Source of the DNA: Psychrobacter immobilis
GTDB lineage: Bacteria; Pseudomonadota; Gammaproteobacteria; Pseudomonadales; Moraxellaceae
DNA: 64,000 nucleotides
Direction of reading: 5' to 3'
Assembly: GCA_904846265.1 (NCBI GenBank)
Contig: CAJHAA010000003.1
Coordinates: 1 to 64,000 of the forward strand
A program made the translations under genes and the position numbers. The notes below the pieces were generated by a model. The model saw nothing but the letters and a program-made list of their open reading frames with translations. It ran no database searches and had not been told where the DNA came from. Shown in pieces: positions 53,606 through 63,161 of this stretch (positions within the stretch are counted from its first letter, which is position 1; each line of letters starts with the position of its first letter).

Positions 53606-53919
53606 TAGTCTTACGCATGCTCACTGTTTTTGTACGTTTATTCTTTCTGAAGTGCGCTAGTATATGAATAAATGGCTATTTAATTGGCAATAATAAGATT
53701 AAGATCTGCCTAAAAAATGTCCAAAAATTCAAAGATAATATAGAAACAGTATTGAAAAATATGCTGAGCATCCTCAAATCGAGCAGCCAAAGCTAAATAA
53801 TGCGGCGCAAATACTTTATTATAGTATTTGCCTGTGCTGGTCTTATCCTTATTTGTTGCTATGGTTTTATTGGCACGATACCTTTTTGCATTATTCATTC
53901 ACTCTTATAAGGACGTCTT
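53606..53919. other. Gap before the ABC transporter
   Basis: About 315 bases. It holds the dyad GCAAATACT-N7-AGTATTTGC (53807-53831), roughly 90 bases upstream of the binding-protein gene and a candidate regulator site. AT-rich otherwise. No terminator recognised for hutC. Confidence 0.5.
53807..53831. promoter_or_regulatory. Inverted repeat upstream of ABC transporter
   Basis: Perfect 9-bp arms GCAAATACT and AGTATTTGC separated by TTATTAT. Could be an operator or a small hairpin; no T run follows, so termination is unlikely. Confidence 0.5.
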
Positions 53920-54756
53920 ATGAAACGTCGTACTCTTTTAGCACTTGCCGCCAGTACTATGCTACTTGCCGCTTGTGGTCAGTCTACTACCAATGAAGCA
54001 GAAACCAATGCGACAGACAGTGCCGCGACGGGTGGCTCTGATTTGCTGCAACGTATCAATAATGGTGGCACCATCAACGTCGGTACAGAGGGTACTTATC
54101 CGCCATTCACTTATCATGATGAGAGTGGCAAGCTAACTGGCTATGATGTCGAAGTGACACGTGCGGTTGCGGATAAACTAGGCGTAGACGTTGAATTTAA
54201 AGAGACCCAGTGGGATGCTATGCTGGCAGGTCTTGACTCAAAACGCTTCGATATGGTGGCCAATCAAGTAAGCTTGACCACGCCTGAGCGTTTGGCTAAG
54301 TATGACAAAGCCATGCCATATAGCTGGTCAGGCGCGGTTGTACTAGCACCGACTGATGACAATCGTTATAGCTCGTGGGAAGGTTTAAAAGGTCTGCGTA
54401 CTGCGCAATCACTGAGCAGCAACTATGGTGAGCTTGCAGAACGCTACGGCGCAGAAATCGTCCCTGTCGATGGTATGGCGCAAGCGATTCAACTGGTTAA
54501 GCAAGACCGTGCTGACTTCACGATGAATGATAATCTAGCAGTATTGGATTATCTCAAAAAATTCCCAGATGCAGCACTTGAGATCAAGCTGACAGCGCCT
54601 GCGAGTGAGCAGACTGGTTCAGGTCTAGTACTCATCAAAGGGGATGATGAAGTCGTGGCAAAATTGAATGAAGCAATGGCCGCATTAGCAGCCGATGGGA
54701 CGCTGACCAAGCTTAGCGAAGAGTTCTTTGGTGCTGATATAAGTCAACAAAAATAA
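53920..54756 (+). CDS. Amino-acid ABC transporter binding lipoprotein
   Basis: 278 residues. A lipoprotein signal ends at LLAACGQ, followed by a Thr/Asn/Ala-rich tether. The bacterial SBP family 3 fold starts at [20 protein letters not shown], with [36 protein letters not shown], and [17 protein letters not shown]. These blocks resemble the cystine-binding FliY/TcyJ group more than histidine-binding HisJ, so cystine is the first guess and histidine the second. AAGGA before the ATG. The stop TAA overlaps the permease ATG by one base. Confidence 0.93.
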   Translation: MKRRTLLALAASTMLLAACGQSTTNEAETNATDSAATGGSDLLQRINNGGTINVGTEGTYPPFTYHDESGKLTGYDVEVTRAVADKLGVDVEFKETQWDAMLAGLDSKRFDMVANQVSLTTPERLAKYDKAMPYSWSGAVVLAPTDDNRYSSWEGLKGLRTAQSLSSNYGELAERYGAEIVPVDGMAQAIQLVKQDRADFTMNDNLAVLDYLKKFPDAALEIKLTAPASEQTGSGLVLIKGDDEVVAKLNEAMAALAADGTLTKLSEEFFGADISQQK

Positions 54757-55493
54757 TGCTAGCGTCTATCACGTCAATGCTAGCTGAGTTACTGGCACTA
54801 CTACCATTTATGGATCCTGCGCGGGCACAAATTGTCATCAATTCATTTTGGCCAATGCTTAAAGGCGGTATTTATTATTCGATACCGCTGGCGTTGATCT
54901 CATTTGCGATTGGTATGGCTATTGCGCTGACAGTAGCGCTGATTCGTATCGTACCGCGTGCTGGCTGGTTCCATGAAATCATATACAGACTTGCGCGTAT
55001 TTATGTGTCCGCCATTCGCGGGACACCGATGCTGGTTCAGCTATTCATTATTTTCTACGGTTTGCCAAGTATCGGGGTAAAGCTTGATCCTTTTCCCTCA
55101 GCGATTATTGCCTTTTCACTCAATATTGGCGCTTATGCGTCAGAAACGGTGCGTGCCTCTATTTTGTCCATTCCTAAAGGACAGTGGGAAGCAGGCTCGA
55201 CGGTAGGCTTGACGTATCTACAGACCTTTCGTCATGTTATTTTGCCGCAAGCACTTCGGGTGTCAGTACCCCCGTTATCCAATACCTTTATTAGCCTAGT
55301 AAAAGACACGTCTTTGGCGTCATTGGTATTGGTGACTGAGTTATTTAAACAGGCGCAAATCATCACGGCACGTAACTATGAATTTATGTTGGTCTACACC
55401 GAAGCGGCGATTATTTATTGGGGTATTTGTCTGTTCTTAACCTTTATTCAAGGTAAGCTTGAAACCAGACTCGATCGCTATGTGGCGAAATAA
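54756..55493 (+). CDS. Amino-acid ABC transporter permease
   Basis: 245 residues, about five membrane helices. The polar-amino-acid permease signature [19 protein letters not shown] with [19 protein letters not shown] is the EAA loop contacting the ATPase. [19 protein letters not shown] is typical of HisM/YecS/TcyL-type proteins. It overlaps the binding-protein stop codon and is followed after 91 bases by the ATPase gene. Only one permease gene is present, so it probably forms a homodimer. Confidence 0.93.
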   Translation: MLASITSMLAELLALLPFMDPARAQIVINSFWPMLKGGIYYSIPLALISFAIGMAIALTVALIRIVPRAGWFHEIIYRLARIYVSAIRGTPMLVQLFIIFYGLPSIGVKLDPFPSAIIAFSLNIGAYASETVRASILSIPKGQWEAGSTVGLTYLQTFRHVILPQALRVSVPPLSNTFISLVKDTSLASLVLVTELFKQAQIITARNYEFMLVYTEAAIIYWGICLFLTFIQGKLETRLDRYVAK

Positions 55494-55584
55494 ACCCTTG
55501 ATAATGGGGGCAGTATAGGATGGTAATACCGCGTTGATAAGCGTGTGCTATTAGCAAACAGATATCAGTACAACAGGAAGCTTT

Positions 55585-56328
55585 ATGATTCAAGTCACTA
55601 ATATTCACAAAGCTTTTGGTGGCAATCAAGTGCTTAAAGGCATCGACTTGACCATCGAAAAAGGCAAAGTCGTGGTGATATTAGGGCCATCAGGGTCTGG
55701 TAAAACCACTTTTTTACGCTGCTTAAATGCGCTAGAAATTCCAGATCAGGGCGTTATTGCCTTTGACGACGGCAGCTTGACGGTAGATTTTGCCACTAAG
55801 CCTAAGAAAAAAACATTGCTGGCGCTGCAGCGTAAATCAGGCATGGTGTTTCAATCGTATAACTTGTTTCCACATAAGACCGCGATTGAGAATTTAATGC
55901 TTGGGCCGACGGTAGTGCAAGGGCAAACTAAGGCGCAAGCCCGCGAACAGGCACTGGCATTACTTGATAAAGTAGGCTTATCGGATAAGGCAGATCTGTA
56001 TCCGTTTCAGCTATCTGGTGGTCAGCAGCAGCGTATCGGCATTGCTCGTGCACTGGCTATCGAGCCGTCACTATTATTATTTGATGAGCCAACGTCTGCG
56101 CTTGATCCTGAATTGGTACAAGATGTACTGGGCACGATGAAGCAACTGGCATCTGAAGGCTGGACGATGGTCGTTGTGACTCATGAGATTAAATTTGCTC
56201 GTGATGTGGCAGATCATGTGGTGTTAATTGAGGATGGTCATGTGGTCGAAGAAGGTAGCGCTAAGCAGATGTTCGAAGTGTCTACTCATCCACGTACGCA
56301 GGCCTTTTTGCAGCGTATTGAACAGTAA
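55585..56328 (+). CDS. Amino-acid ABC transporter ATPase
   Basis: 247 residues. Walker A LGPSGSGKTTF, Q-loop VFQSYNLFPHKT, signature LSGGQQQRIGIARAL, Walker B LLLFDEPTSALDPE and the switch His in VVTHEIKFA. It drives import with the neighbouring permease and binding protein (cystine or another polar amino acid). GGAAGC precedes the ATG. An insert of about 18 residues (DGSLTVDFATKPKKKT) follows Walker A, a variation seen in some GlnQ/TcyN-type ATPases. Confidence 0.95.
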   Translation: MIQVTNIHKAFGGNQVLKGIDLTIEKGKVVVILGPSGSGKTTFLRCLNALEIPDQGVIAFDDGSLTVDFATKPKKKTLLALQRKSGMVFQSYNLFPHKTAIENLMLGPTVVQGQTKAQAREQALALLDKVGLSDKADLYPFQLSGGQQQRIGIARALAIEPSLLLFDEPTSALDPELVQDVLGTMKQLASEGWTMVVVTHEIKFARDVADHVVLIEDGHVVEEGSAKQMFEVSTHPRTQAFLQRIEQ

Positions 56329-56408
56329 TATCATTAAGACAGTCCAAGTTATTTAGCAACTGTCTATGGCATAAATACTTACCTCTAAAGCAAAGTGTCA
56401 AACACAAT

Positions 56409-56447
56409 AAAGCCCCGACTATATTGATATAGTTGGGGCTTTCTTTC
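56409..56447. terminator. Bidirectional terminator, ABC ATPase/EamA
   Basis: AAAGCCCCGACTAT / ATAGTTGGGGCTTT with a TTCT-interrupted T run on the plus side and an A run on the minus side. Serves convergent units. Confidence 0.82.
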
Positions 56448-56497
56448 GTTTAATAGCAATGGTGCCAAGGCTATTCAAAGGTCTTAAAAAGTACAGA

Positions 56498-57445
56498 CTA
56501 AATTCTTTGCCGCCTTTTTAGCCAACGTGGTACGCGAGTGGCAGTGCCGTTTAATATGGCATTAAATAAAGCTGCCAGTAAGATTAATACCACGCCCACA
56601 TATTGAATCCAAGATAAGGATTGATGCAATAATAGTATGGCAAGGGCAATGGCAGTCAATGGCTCAAAAATCGTAAATACTGATGCACGAGTGGCAGGTA
56701 ATTTCTCTAATGCTTTCATATAAAGGGCAAAGGGCACGACGGTTCCAATCAAAGACAACCCCAAGGCATAGCCCCAAGTATGTAAAGGTAAGCTCAATAA
56801 CCGCCCATAGGTTTGATAGGTTTCAGGTAATAATAGCAGTACACCAGCACTGATGATAATAGAGGTAAAAAACACCAAAGGCGCAGGGTGAGCATCGTGC
56901 ATCGCGCGCTTGCCCAGTACCCCGTATAAGGAATAACAGACGCCTGCTAGCAGTCCTAATAGGATGCCCCAGTTGACTTGCGCTTGCTCACCAAGCATCG
57001 TCAATCCAACACCAAATACCGCCATGAGCGCCAGTAATGCCGACTGGCGAGTGATAGATTCATCAAGCAAGAATACCGAAAACAATAAGCTAAATACAGG
57101 CGCAGTATAAAGCAAGGCAACCGCAGGCCCAGCACCGACATAGATCACAGCAAAAAAGTAGCATACCGACATACCAAGTACGCCAATCAAAGACTGCAAT
57201 GCCAGTCCGAGCCACTGCTTTCGACGAAGCTTGATAAGATGCGGCCATAATTTTGGTAGCATGACAAGAATAAGAAAAGCCGCGGTCACGATACGTAAGA
57301 TCGTAATCTGCCAGCCACTAAAGCCGATTTGATTGAGGTAGGTTGAAAATATCCCCAAGGTACCCCAGCAGACAGCGGCCGTGATAATTTGAATGGTGCC
57401 TATCCATGACTGCCGTGCTGACATTACGCCATCGGTATTTGCCAT
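56498..57445 (-). CDS. EamA-family (DMT) transporter
   Basis: 315 residues, ten membrane helices in two EamA repeats (WGTLGIFSTYLNQIGFSGWQI; WGILLGLLAGVCYSLYGVLGKR), ending with the basic tail WLKRRQR. RhaT/YdcZ-type drug/metabolite transporters export amino acids, metabolites or drugs; the substrate is not predictable. GAGAGCGAT precedes the ATG. It faces the ABC ATPase gene, and upstream of it the trp genes read in the same direction beyond a terminator. Confidence 0.92.
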   Translation of the reverse strand: MANTDGVMSARQSWIGTIQIITAAVCWGTLGIFSTYLNQIGFSGWQITILRIVTAAFLILVMLPKLWPHLIKLRRKQWLGLALQSLIGVLGMSVCYFFAVIYVGAGPAVALLYTAPVFSLLFSVFLLDESITRQSALLALMAVFGVGLTMLGEQAQVNWGILLGLLAGVCYSLYGVLGKRAMHDAHPAPLVFFTSIIISAGVLLLLPETYQTYGRLLSLPLHTWGYALGLSLIGTVVPFALYMKALEKLPATRASVFTIFEPLTAIALAILLLHQSLSWIQYVGVVLILLAALFNAILNGTATRVPRWLKRRQRI

Positions 57446-57547
57446 ATCGCTCTCTATTTTTATGTGATATCAAAACTCATGCCCAAACTCAAAACCTCAA
57501 ACAGTCCAAGCCTTTTAGCTAATGGCATCATACAATACTGGAATAAG

Positions 57548-57590
57548 AAAAAGACAACCCGAGTAAGGGCTGCCTTTTGTTTATTTTTTT
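57548..57590 (-). terminator. Terminator of trpG
   Basis: AAAAGACAACCC / GGGCTGCCTTTT pair with two wobbles. On the minus strand TTTTTC follows the stem, so it ends the leftward trp transcript. A long plus-side T run (TTTATTTTTTTT) also allows use in the other direction. Confidence 0.7.
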
Positions 57591-57728
57591 TAGTCTATCA
57601 TTAAAGCGTTAATTAAGTTCGAACACAAGTCAGTTAGACATAAAATTCAATTTATTCGAGTTAGAGGTACGCTTGTCTTTAGCTTATCACCCTTTGGTGT
57701 CATATCCCCCAAACTTAAGTAGCATGAC

Positions 57729-58376
57729 TTACAACTGTAGTAAAAAATTCGTCAGCAAGCGTTTGGCACCTTCCGTCGCAAATGACTCTGGGTGAAACTG
57801 CACACCTTGAATGGGATAGTCTTTATGCTGTAGTCCCATAATCTCCTCACCTGCTAGCGCAGATTCGGTTAGGCTGAACTCAGCATGAGCGTCATTAGCA
57901 ACGACAGCTGTGACAGCCAAGCAATCTGGTAAGGTGTCTGCTTTTACCATCAAGGAGTGGTAGCGCATAATTTCAATCTCTTGTGGCAAGCCTTGATAGA
58001 CACCCGCGCCATCATGGCGAATGGAGGATACCTTGCCATGCATTGGCACGCTCGCCCGTACCACATCGCCGCCGAACACATGCGCAATCCCTTGCATACC
58101 TAAGCAGACACCCAATAGAGGCGTCGTCTTACCCATGACTTCAATCACTTCGGCACAAATACCGAAGTAGGCAGGGTCGTCAGGAGCGCCAGGGCCCGGT
58201 GAAATGATAATGCGATCAAGATTCATGGCTTGTACATCTGCTAACGTTATCTCATTATTACGTTTAACAATGACGTTCGCGGCTTTATCGCCGTCCATCG
58301 TCTGCAAAATCTCACCGATATATTGGTAAAGATTAAAGGTAAACGAGTCGTAGTTATCTATAATTAAAACATTCAT
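57729..58376 (-). CDS. trpG: Anthranilate synthase glutaminase subunit
   Basis: 215 residues, class I glutamine amidotransferase. Starts MNVLIIDNYDSFTFNLYQY. SPGPGAPDDP provides the oxyanion loop, Cys is in LLGVCLGMQGIAHVFGG, and His-Glu in GVQFHPESFA complete the triad. It delivers ammonia to TrpE for anthranilate formation, and may also serve p-aminobenzoate synthesis. It lies 33 bases after trpE and follows the same leftward transcript, after trpR. Confidence 0.94.
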   Translation of the reverse strand: MNVLIIDNYDSFTFNLYQYIGEILQTMDGDKAANVIVKRNNEITLADVQAMNLDRIIISPGPGAPDDPAYFGICAEVIEVMGKTTPLLGVCLGMQGIAHVFGGDVVRASVPMHGKVSSIRHDGAGVYQGLPQEIEIMRYHSLMVKADTLPDCLAVTAVVANDAHAEFSLTESALAGEEIMGLQHKDYPIQGVQFHPESFATEGAKRLLTNFLLQL

Positions 58377-58409
58377 GGGTTATCAACTCTTTGGCAAAAT
58401 ATAAGCAAT

Positions 58410-59828
58410 TTACGGGTTCATAAAACTATCTAATACCACTTTCATGGCAGACAATTTACGCTGAATTTCTAGATATTCATCAGCAGGATTGGAGTCATAG
58501 ACATTGCCGCCACAGGTCTGCGCATAAGCGGATTCGCCGTTGATGAATAGGCTGCGAATAGGAATGGCAAAAATACAATCACCGTTAAAATTAAACGATC
58601 CAAGCGCACCACCATAAGCACCGCGACCATCTGGTTCTAGCTCATTGATGACTTTAATCGCTTCAACTTTTGGTGCACCTGACAGTGTTCCAGCAGGGAA
58701 ATTACTGGCAAGGGCGCTAAACATATCTTCATTAGGATGCAAGATTCCGACGATCTCAGAAGAGATATGTTGCACATGAGAGAAGCGTTTGATATCCATG
58801 AGGCTACGTACTTTTACCGTACCAAATTGTGCCACACGGCCGATATCATTGCGGTGCAAATCGACTAGCATATTGTGCTCAGCAATTTCTTTGGCATCGT
58901 TGAGCAATGCACGGGCAAGCTGTCGGTCTTCGATGACATCGACACCGCGCTTGGCGGTGCCTGCCAGTGGATAGGTTTCCATCTCACCTTGACGCAAGCG
59001 AAACAGCAGCTCTGGTGAGGCACCAATGATGCACTGCTGAGCAAATTTCATAAAATACATGTGCGGCGACGGATTGACCGACCGCAATTTTTCATAAATG
59101 GGCATTTTATCGCCGGCAATACGGTATTTGGATTTAAAACCTACCTCACACTGAAAGATACGCCCTGAGATGATGTCTTCTTTGACTTGCATGACGGCTT
59201 TAGCGTGCTCTTTTTGACTCATACCATCACCCAAAAACTCAACCGTAGGCGGCTCGTAGCTTGGAGTGGGCGCATCAAGTAGCGCTTTGATTTGCTCGAT
59301 GCGATTTTCTTGCTGCGCAGTTGGATAGTAAAAATAGAAAATCTCACCGGTCATCTTATCGAGCGTTAGACCATCCAAATATACGCCAAATTTAAACGGT
59401 TCAAAGTCATCGCTCGCTTTAGCATTGAGACTGGGTTCAAAGAAATTGACACTGTCGTAACCCAAATAACCGACAAGACCACCGCTTTGGTCGCGAGCAA
59501 TGACGTGCTGCGGCGTAATTTTGCGCAGTAGCTCGTAAGGATTATCCGTTTGATAATGAGTGGTTTCAGCGGTTTTATTATCAGTAATCGCGAGGGTTGT
59601 ACGATCGATGGCAGCAATGGTCATCACTGGATCAAAACCAATCGCATGATGACGCGCCATATGTCCATCTTCGCCCAATGATTCGAGCAAATAACAAGTA
59701 TCAAAAGCGCGCTCAATACGTTTGAACAACGCAAAGAAATCAATATCCTGAGTGAGTTTAATGCGCTGTGGTTTACTAGGAATGTCAATAGCAGCAGGTT
59801 GCTCAGGTTTTGAATTAGGAGAGGTCAT
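58410..59828 (-). CDS. trpE: Anthranilate synthase component I
   Basis: 472 residues. ATG at 59828 has GGA seven bases upstream; a TTG four codons earlier overlaps it. LLESLG near residue 50 is the tryptophan feedback site (LLES in E. coli TrpE), and it distinguishes TrpE from PabB. The chorismate-binding part has IIGASPELLFR, LVDLHRNDIGRVAQFG and SNFPAGTLSGAPKVEA. It makes anthranilate from chorismate and glutamine with TrpG. The gene follows trpR by about 115 bases, and the pair probably forms a TrpR-regulated module. The rest of the pathway is elsewhere. Confidence 0.94.
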   Translation of the reverse strand: MTSPNSKPEQPAAIDIPSKPQRIKLTQDIDFFALFKRIERAFDTCYLLESLGEDGHMARHHAIGFDPVMTIAAIDRTTLAITDNKTAETTHYQTDNPYELLRKITPQHVIARDQSGGLVGYLGYDSVNFFEPSLNAKASDDFEPFKFGVYLDGLTLDKMTGEIFYFYYPTAQQENRIEQIKALLDAPTPSYEPPTVEFLGDGMSQKEHAKAVMQVKEDIISGRIFQCEVGFKSKYRIAGDKMPIYEKLRSVNPSPHMYFMKFAQQCIIGASPELLFRLRQGEMETYPLAGTAKRGVDVIEDRQLARALLNDAKEIAEHNMLVDLHRNDIGRVAQFGTVKVRSLMDIKRFSHVQHISSEIVGILHPNEDMFSALASNFPAGTLSGAPKVEAIKVINELEPDGRGAYGGALGSFNFNGDCIFAIPIRSLFINGESAYAQTCGGNVYDSNPADEYLEIQRKLSAMKVVLDSFMNP

Positions 59829-59893
59829 AACAATATCCAAATTGGTTCAATGATTGATCAAATAAAAAGTAAGACAAATTAAAATTCTAGTTT

Positions 59894-59905
59894 CTAATTA
59901 ATTAG
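59894..59905. promoter_or_regulatory. Candidate TrpR-type palindrome before trpE
   Basis: CTAATTAATTAG is a perfect 12-bp palindrome with CTAG-like half-sites 70 bases upstream of trpE; TTCTAG lies immediately beside it. It loosely fits the trp operator (CTAGTT-AACTAG) but is AT-rich enough to occur by chance. Confidence 0.35.
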
Positions 59906-59944
59906 GCGGGCTTTTCAGCTGTGTCTTTTATGTATGAATTTTTT

Positions 59945-60229
59945 CTATGAGTCATTTCTATGAGTCATTAGTAAGGCACTCACATCATGAACTTGCATGG
60001 CTTTGGCGCCGCGCGAGACGGTAGCAATACCGACACCTAGCTGCTCAGATATCTCGCGCTGGGTGACACCGCGCTCAAGCAAGTCAAAAATGCGGATACG
60101 ATTGGCGATTTCCTGCTGCTCTTTTTCCGTCAATAGCGCACTGAATAGCAGGTCTATAGCGGTGCTGTCATGACAACTGGCTAAATGGCTTAATAAGCTG
60201 TGATAAGGGTCTGTGCTCATAACATTCAT
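59945..60229 (-). CDS. trpR: Trp repressor
   Basis: 94 residues, all-helical. LFSALLTEKEQQEIANRIRIFDLLERGVTQREISEQLGVG matches TrpR, and the reading helix GVGIATVSRGAKAMQ corresponds to E. coli GAGIATITRGSNSLK. With bound tryptophan it represses trp genes. It sits immediately upstream of trpE and trpG, an unlinked-to-linked arrangement that differs from E. coli. The first Met (60229) and an inner one (60220) are both possible. A probable Trp operator overlaps its own promoter region. Confidence 0.92.
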   Translation of the reverse strand: MNVMSTDPYHSLLSHLASCHDSTAIDLLFSALLTEKEQQEIANRIRIFDLLERGVTQREISEQLGVGIATVSRGAKAMQVHDVSALLMTHRNDS

Positions 60230-60269
60230 CTTAATGGAAAAGAAAAGGGAAGCTTACTTCGTTTCAGCA

Positions 60270-60289
60270 TTCTAGTACGATAGTACATA
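60270..60289. promoter_or_regulatory. Candidate Trp operator upstream of trpR
   Basis: On the minus strand the region reads TGTACTATCGTACTAGAA. It contains TGTACTA and GTACTAG, close to the E. coli aroH operator (TGTACTAG-AGAACTAG). It lies about 40 bases before trpR and would allow autoregulation. Confidence 0.6.
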
Positions 60290-60388
60290 AAAGGCAAGTA
60301 GCCTATGTAGATGTTTTGCTACTGCTGTTAAATGGGCACTGTGTTTTGGAAAATGATTATTTATATAGGATGGATCCTACATTCACAA

Positions 60389-60422
60389 TAAAGCCAGCTA
60401 ATCTTTATTAACTGGCTTTATG
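60389..60422 (-). terminator. Terminator of the allA unit
   Basis: TAAAGCCAG / CTGGCTTTA stem extended by TAA/TTA, with a TCTTTA-type loop. It lies just beyond the allA stop on the minus strand. The T run is short. Confidence 0.6.
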
Positions 60423-60458
60423 TTTATAAATAGTTAACAGCTCGTTTACAGACCCTAA

Positions 60459-61007
60459 TTAAACGGAAGAGTGCTCACTGGCAAGTTCAATTTGCACCTG
60501 CCAATCCTCTATATCCAGCTCATAACAGTTTTTGCCTTCGCCATTGATACGATCTATCACCAAAAAATCAGAGTCACAACCGAGGGCAAGTAACGGATGA
60601 TGCCAGACATTGGCATCGTATTGCACACCTTGATGAGATTGGACATAAAACACGGTCAAATCATCCGCAGACTGTGGCGGCGCACCAGCAGGCGCAACGA
60701 TGACGATATAATCCTGACCATTCATCGAAAAAAACGCTTGCGTGCCAAACGGATGATATTCCATGACCGATAAGGCAATAGGAAATTCACGCTTTTTGGC
60801 GCGGAAGATACTCATGCCGACATCGCCGCCGTCAAGTTTGGCTTCAGCGATGGCGTGATGGCGGCAGGCATAGCCTTTATTGATATGGTAGCTATTTTCA
60901 GGCGTCTGTGCTGCCTTGTCATAGGGTTCGATTACGGTGCCGTAGGGCGCAAACTCAGCTTTGGTTAAAGGTCTTGCAACGATCGTAGTCTTCATAAGAG
61001 TACTCAT
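60459..61007 (-). CDS. allA: Ureidoglycolate lyase
   Basis: 182 residues, cupin fold. Motifs: [38 protein letters not shown], and [13 protein letters not shown], typical of AllA. It splits (S)-ureidoglycolate into glyoxylate and urea. AAGG lies eight bases before ATG 61007. It is downstream of the ureidoglycine aminohydrolase gene in the purine catabolism block. The C-terminus carries a short extra acidic tail. In some bacteria ureidoglycolate is oxidised instead; the AllA presence favours the lyase route. Confidence 0.95.
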   Translation of the reverse strand: MSTLMKTTIVARPLTKAEFAPYGTVIEPYDKAAQTPENSYHINKGYACRHHAIAEAKLDGGDVGMSIFRAKKREFPIALSVMEYHPFGTQAFFSMNGQDYIVIVAPAGAPPQSADDLTVFYVQSHQGVQYDANVWHHPLLALGCDSDFLVIDRINGEGKNCYELDIEDWQVQIELASEHSSV

Positions 61008-61191
61008 GACTTTGCCTTACTTTTGGTGATCACTGTTTATAATTGCTATGAGCCACTTTGCCATAAGCCCGTACGCGAATTAAATCAACATCTGGGAATA
61101 AATGACATATTCGAATGAACGATTATGCCGCTATATTGCTCATCGTTCTGAATGCTTTGTTGTTCTGATTATTCTTGTTATTGCGCAGGGC

Positions 61192-62028
61192 TTATCGTGC
61201 TGGGCGAATAAACGGCATATGACGATTCACGTCTTTGTATAGTAAGTATCTAAATGGACCGGGTCCGCCGGCGTAACAAGATTGTGGACAGAATGCGCGT
61301 AACCACATAAAGTCACCCGCCTCAACTTCTACCCATTCACCATTTAAGTGATAGACCGCTTTACCTTCTAGGACATACAAACCATGTTCCATCACATGCG
61401 TTTCATCAAATGGAATCACGCCACCTGGTTGGAAAGTCACGATATTCACATGCATGTCGTGACGCATATCAGACTGCTCGGTAAATCTGGTGGTTGCCCA
61501 TACGCCATCAGTACCCGGCATCTCAATCGCTGCAACATCATGATCGCTGGTTACAAAGGCTTCAGGCACTTCAATACCTTCACAGTGTTGATAAGCTTTA
61601 CGAATCCAATGGAATTTAACGTGCTTGTCGCTATTGTTTTTTATCGTCCATTTGCAGCCGGGTGGTAAGAATGCATAACCGCCCGCTTCAAGATGATGCG
61701 ACACGCCTTCGATAGTCATGTCCATTTCACCTTCAACGATGAATATAACCCCTTCAGCGTTTGCATCTAGCTCAGGCTTTTCTGAGCCGCCATTAGGCTC
61801 AACTTCGACGATATACTGTGAAAAAGTCTCAGAGAAACCTGAAAGTGGGCGTGCAAGCACCCACATGCGCATACCTGTCCAAAACGGCAGATAGCTAATA
61901 ACAATGTCGGTCAGTACACGTTTGGGAATAATGGCATAAGCTTCGGTGAAGATAGCGCGATCAGATAGCAGTTGTGTTTGTGGAGGCAAGCCGCCAGTGG
62001 GTGCGTAATAAGTACTCTTTGTTGACAT
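61192..62028 (-). CDS. allE: (S)-ureidoglycine aminohydrolase
   Basis: 278 residues, two cupin barrels (bicupin). The first has VEGEMDMTIEGVSHHLEAGGYAFLPP; the second has metal-binding HVMEHGLYVLEGKAVYHLNGEWVEVEAGDFMWL and QSCYAGG. UGHY proteins hydrolyse (S)-ureidoglycine to ureidoglycolate with Mn2+. AAGGAACATCAACA precedes the ATG. It lies between puuE and allA, which fits the pathway order. An allantoate amidohydrolase or allantoicase gene is not in the window, so allantoate is handled by a gene elsewhere. Confidence 0.94.
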   Translation of the reverse strand: MSTKSTYYAPTGGLPPQTQLLSDRAIFTEAYAIIPKRVLTDIVISYLPFWTGMRMWVLARPLSGFSETFSQYIVEVEPNGGSEKPELDANAEGVIFIVEGEMDMTIEGVSHHLEAGGYAFLPPGCKWTIKNNSDKHVKFHWIRKAYQHCEGIEVPEAFVTSDHDVAAIEMPGTDGVWATTRFTEQSDMRHDMHVNIVTFQPGGVIPFDETHVMEHGLYVLEGKAVYHLNGEWVEVEAGDFMWLRAFCPQSCYAGGPGPFRYLLYKDVNRHMPFIRPAR

Positions 62029-62083
62029 TGTTGATGTTCCTTAGTGGTGTTGTGCCGCAATAAATTTGTGTCTAAACGTATGG

Positions 62084-63064
62084 TTACATCCAGTTTGCAG
62101 TGTTATCGGCAGTGGCTGGATGGTTTTTATACCAGTGTTTGGCAATGTCATCACGGCGGCATACCCACACATCGGGCTTGCTGGTGATATATTGCAAAAA
62201 CTTTTTGAGGGCGATGATGCGACCGGCGCGACCAATGATGCGGCAGTGCAAACCGATGGTCAGCATCTTGGGTGTGTGCGCGCCTTCTTCGTATAAGGTA
62301 TCGAAGCTGTCTTTTAAATATTGATAAAAAGGCTCGGCGTTGGTAAAGCCTGGGCTTGAGGCAAAACGCATGTCATTGGTCTCTAAGGTATAGGGAATGA
62401 CCAAATGCGGCTTACGAGCGATTTTATTACCGTCTTCTACTTTGACATTGAGCCAGTAAGGAAATTCATCCGCGTAAGAGTCTGAGTCATAAATATAGCC
62501 ACCTTGTTCAGCGACCAGCTCACGAGTATTCGGGCTATCTCGTCCCGTGTACCAACCGAGCGGCTGACCGCCGATCATGCGCTCGAATATTTCAGTGGCA
62601 CGGCGCACATGCTCGCGCTCGGTCTCGCGGTACATATTTTGATAAGTAATCCAGCGCAGACCGTGACTGGCGATTTCGTGCCCATCTTCTAATACTCGCT
62701 CGATAATATGCGGCGTTTTTTCGGCAGCAGCAGCGCAAGTGAAGGTCGTAATAGGCAAACCGTATTCTTTAAAAGTATCCAATACTCGCCAAACACCCAC
62801 ACGGCTACCATACTCAAATGCCGACTCAATCGATTGATGACGATTGTTAAACTCTGGCGTACCCAAGACATCCGATAAAAACCGCTCTGATTGACCGTCA
62901 CCATGAATCACGCTATTTTCTGCGCCTTCTTCGATATTGAGGACGAACTGTACAGCGATTTTAGCGCCGCCTGGCCAGTTGGCTTTTGGCGGCTTATCAG
63001 CATAGCCTTTTAAGTCGCGAGGGTAGGCGTCTTGATTGAAATCGCTGATTATTTTTTTGGTCAT
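62084..63064 (-). CDS. puuE: Allantoinase PuuE
   Basis: 326 residues from ATG 63064 (AGGAT upstream; an in-frame TTG is two codons earlier). Polysaccharide-deacetylase fold: YPRDLKGYADKPP at the start, GVWRVLDTFKEYGLPITTF, ASHGLRWITYQNM and GWYTGRDSPNTRELVAEQGG. PuuE is the metal-independent allantoinase that opens allantoin to allantoate. It is followed by ureidoglycine aminohydrolase and preceded by puuD, all on the minus strand. All expected motifs are present. Confidence 0.96.
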   Translation of the reverse strand: MTKKIISDFNQDAYPRDLKGYADKPPKANWPGGAKIAVQFVLNIEEGAENSVIHGDGQSERFLSDVLGTPEFNNRHQSIESAFEYGSRVGVWRVLDTFKEYGLPITTFTCAAAAEKTPHIIERVLEDGHEIASHGLRWITYQNMYRETEREHVRRATEIFERMIGGQPLGWYTGRDSPNTRELVAEQGGYIYDSDSYADEFPYWLNVKVEDGNKIARKPHLVIPYTLETNDMRFASSPGFTNAEPFYQYLKDSFDTLYEEGAHTPKMLTIGLHCRIIGRAGRIIALKKFLQYITSKPDVWVCRRDDIAKHWYKNHPATADNTANWM

Positions 63065-63161
63065 TGTCAATATATCCTAAATATTTTAAAGCAACTTAAG
63101 TCAATTAAAGCAAAATAAGGCGTAACTTTGGATCTATATAATATTTATCTACGGCCTTTAT

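Noticed and set aside
53710-53898. 62-residue minus-strand frame upstream of the ABC operon
   Set aside because: AT-rich, no ribosome site, no family similarity, and it overlaps the regulatory dyad.
58410-59828. Assignment of the chorismate enzyme to PabB
   Set aside because: The LLES tryptophan-binding motif and linkage to trpR favour TrpE.
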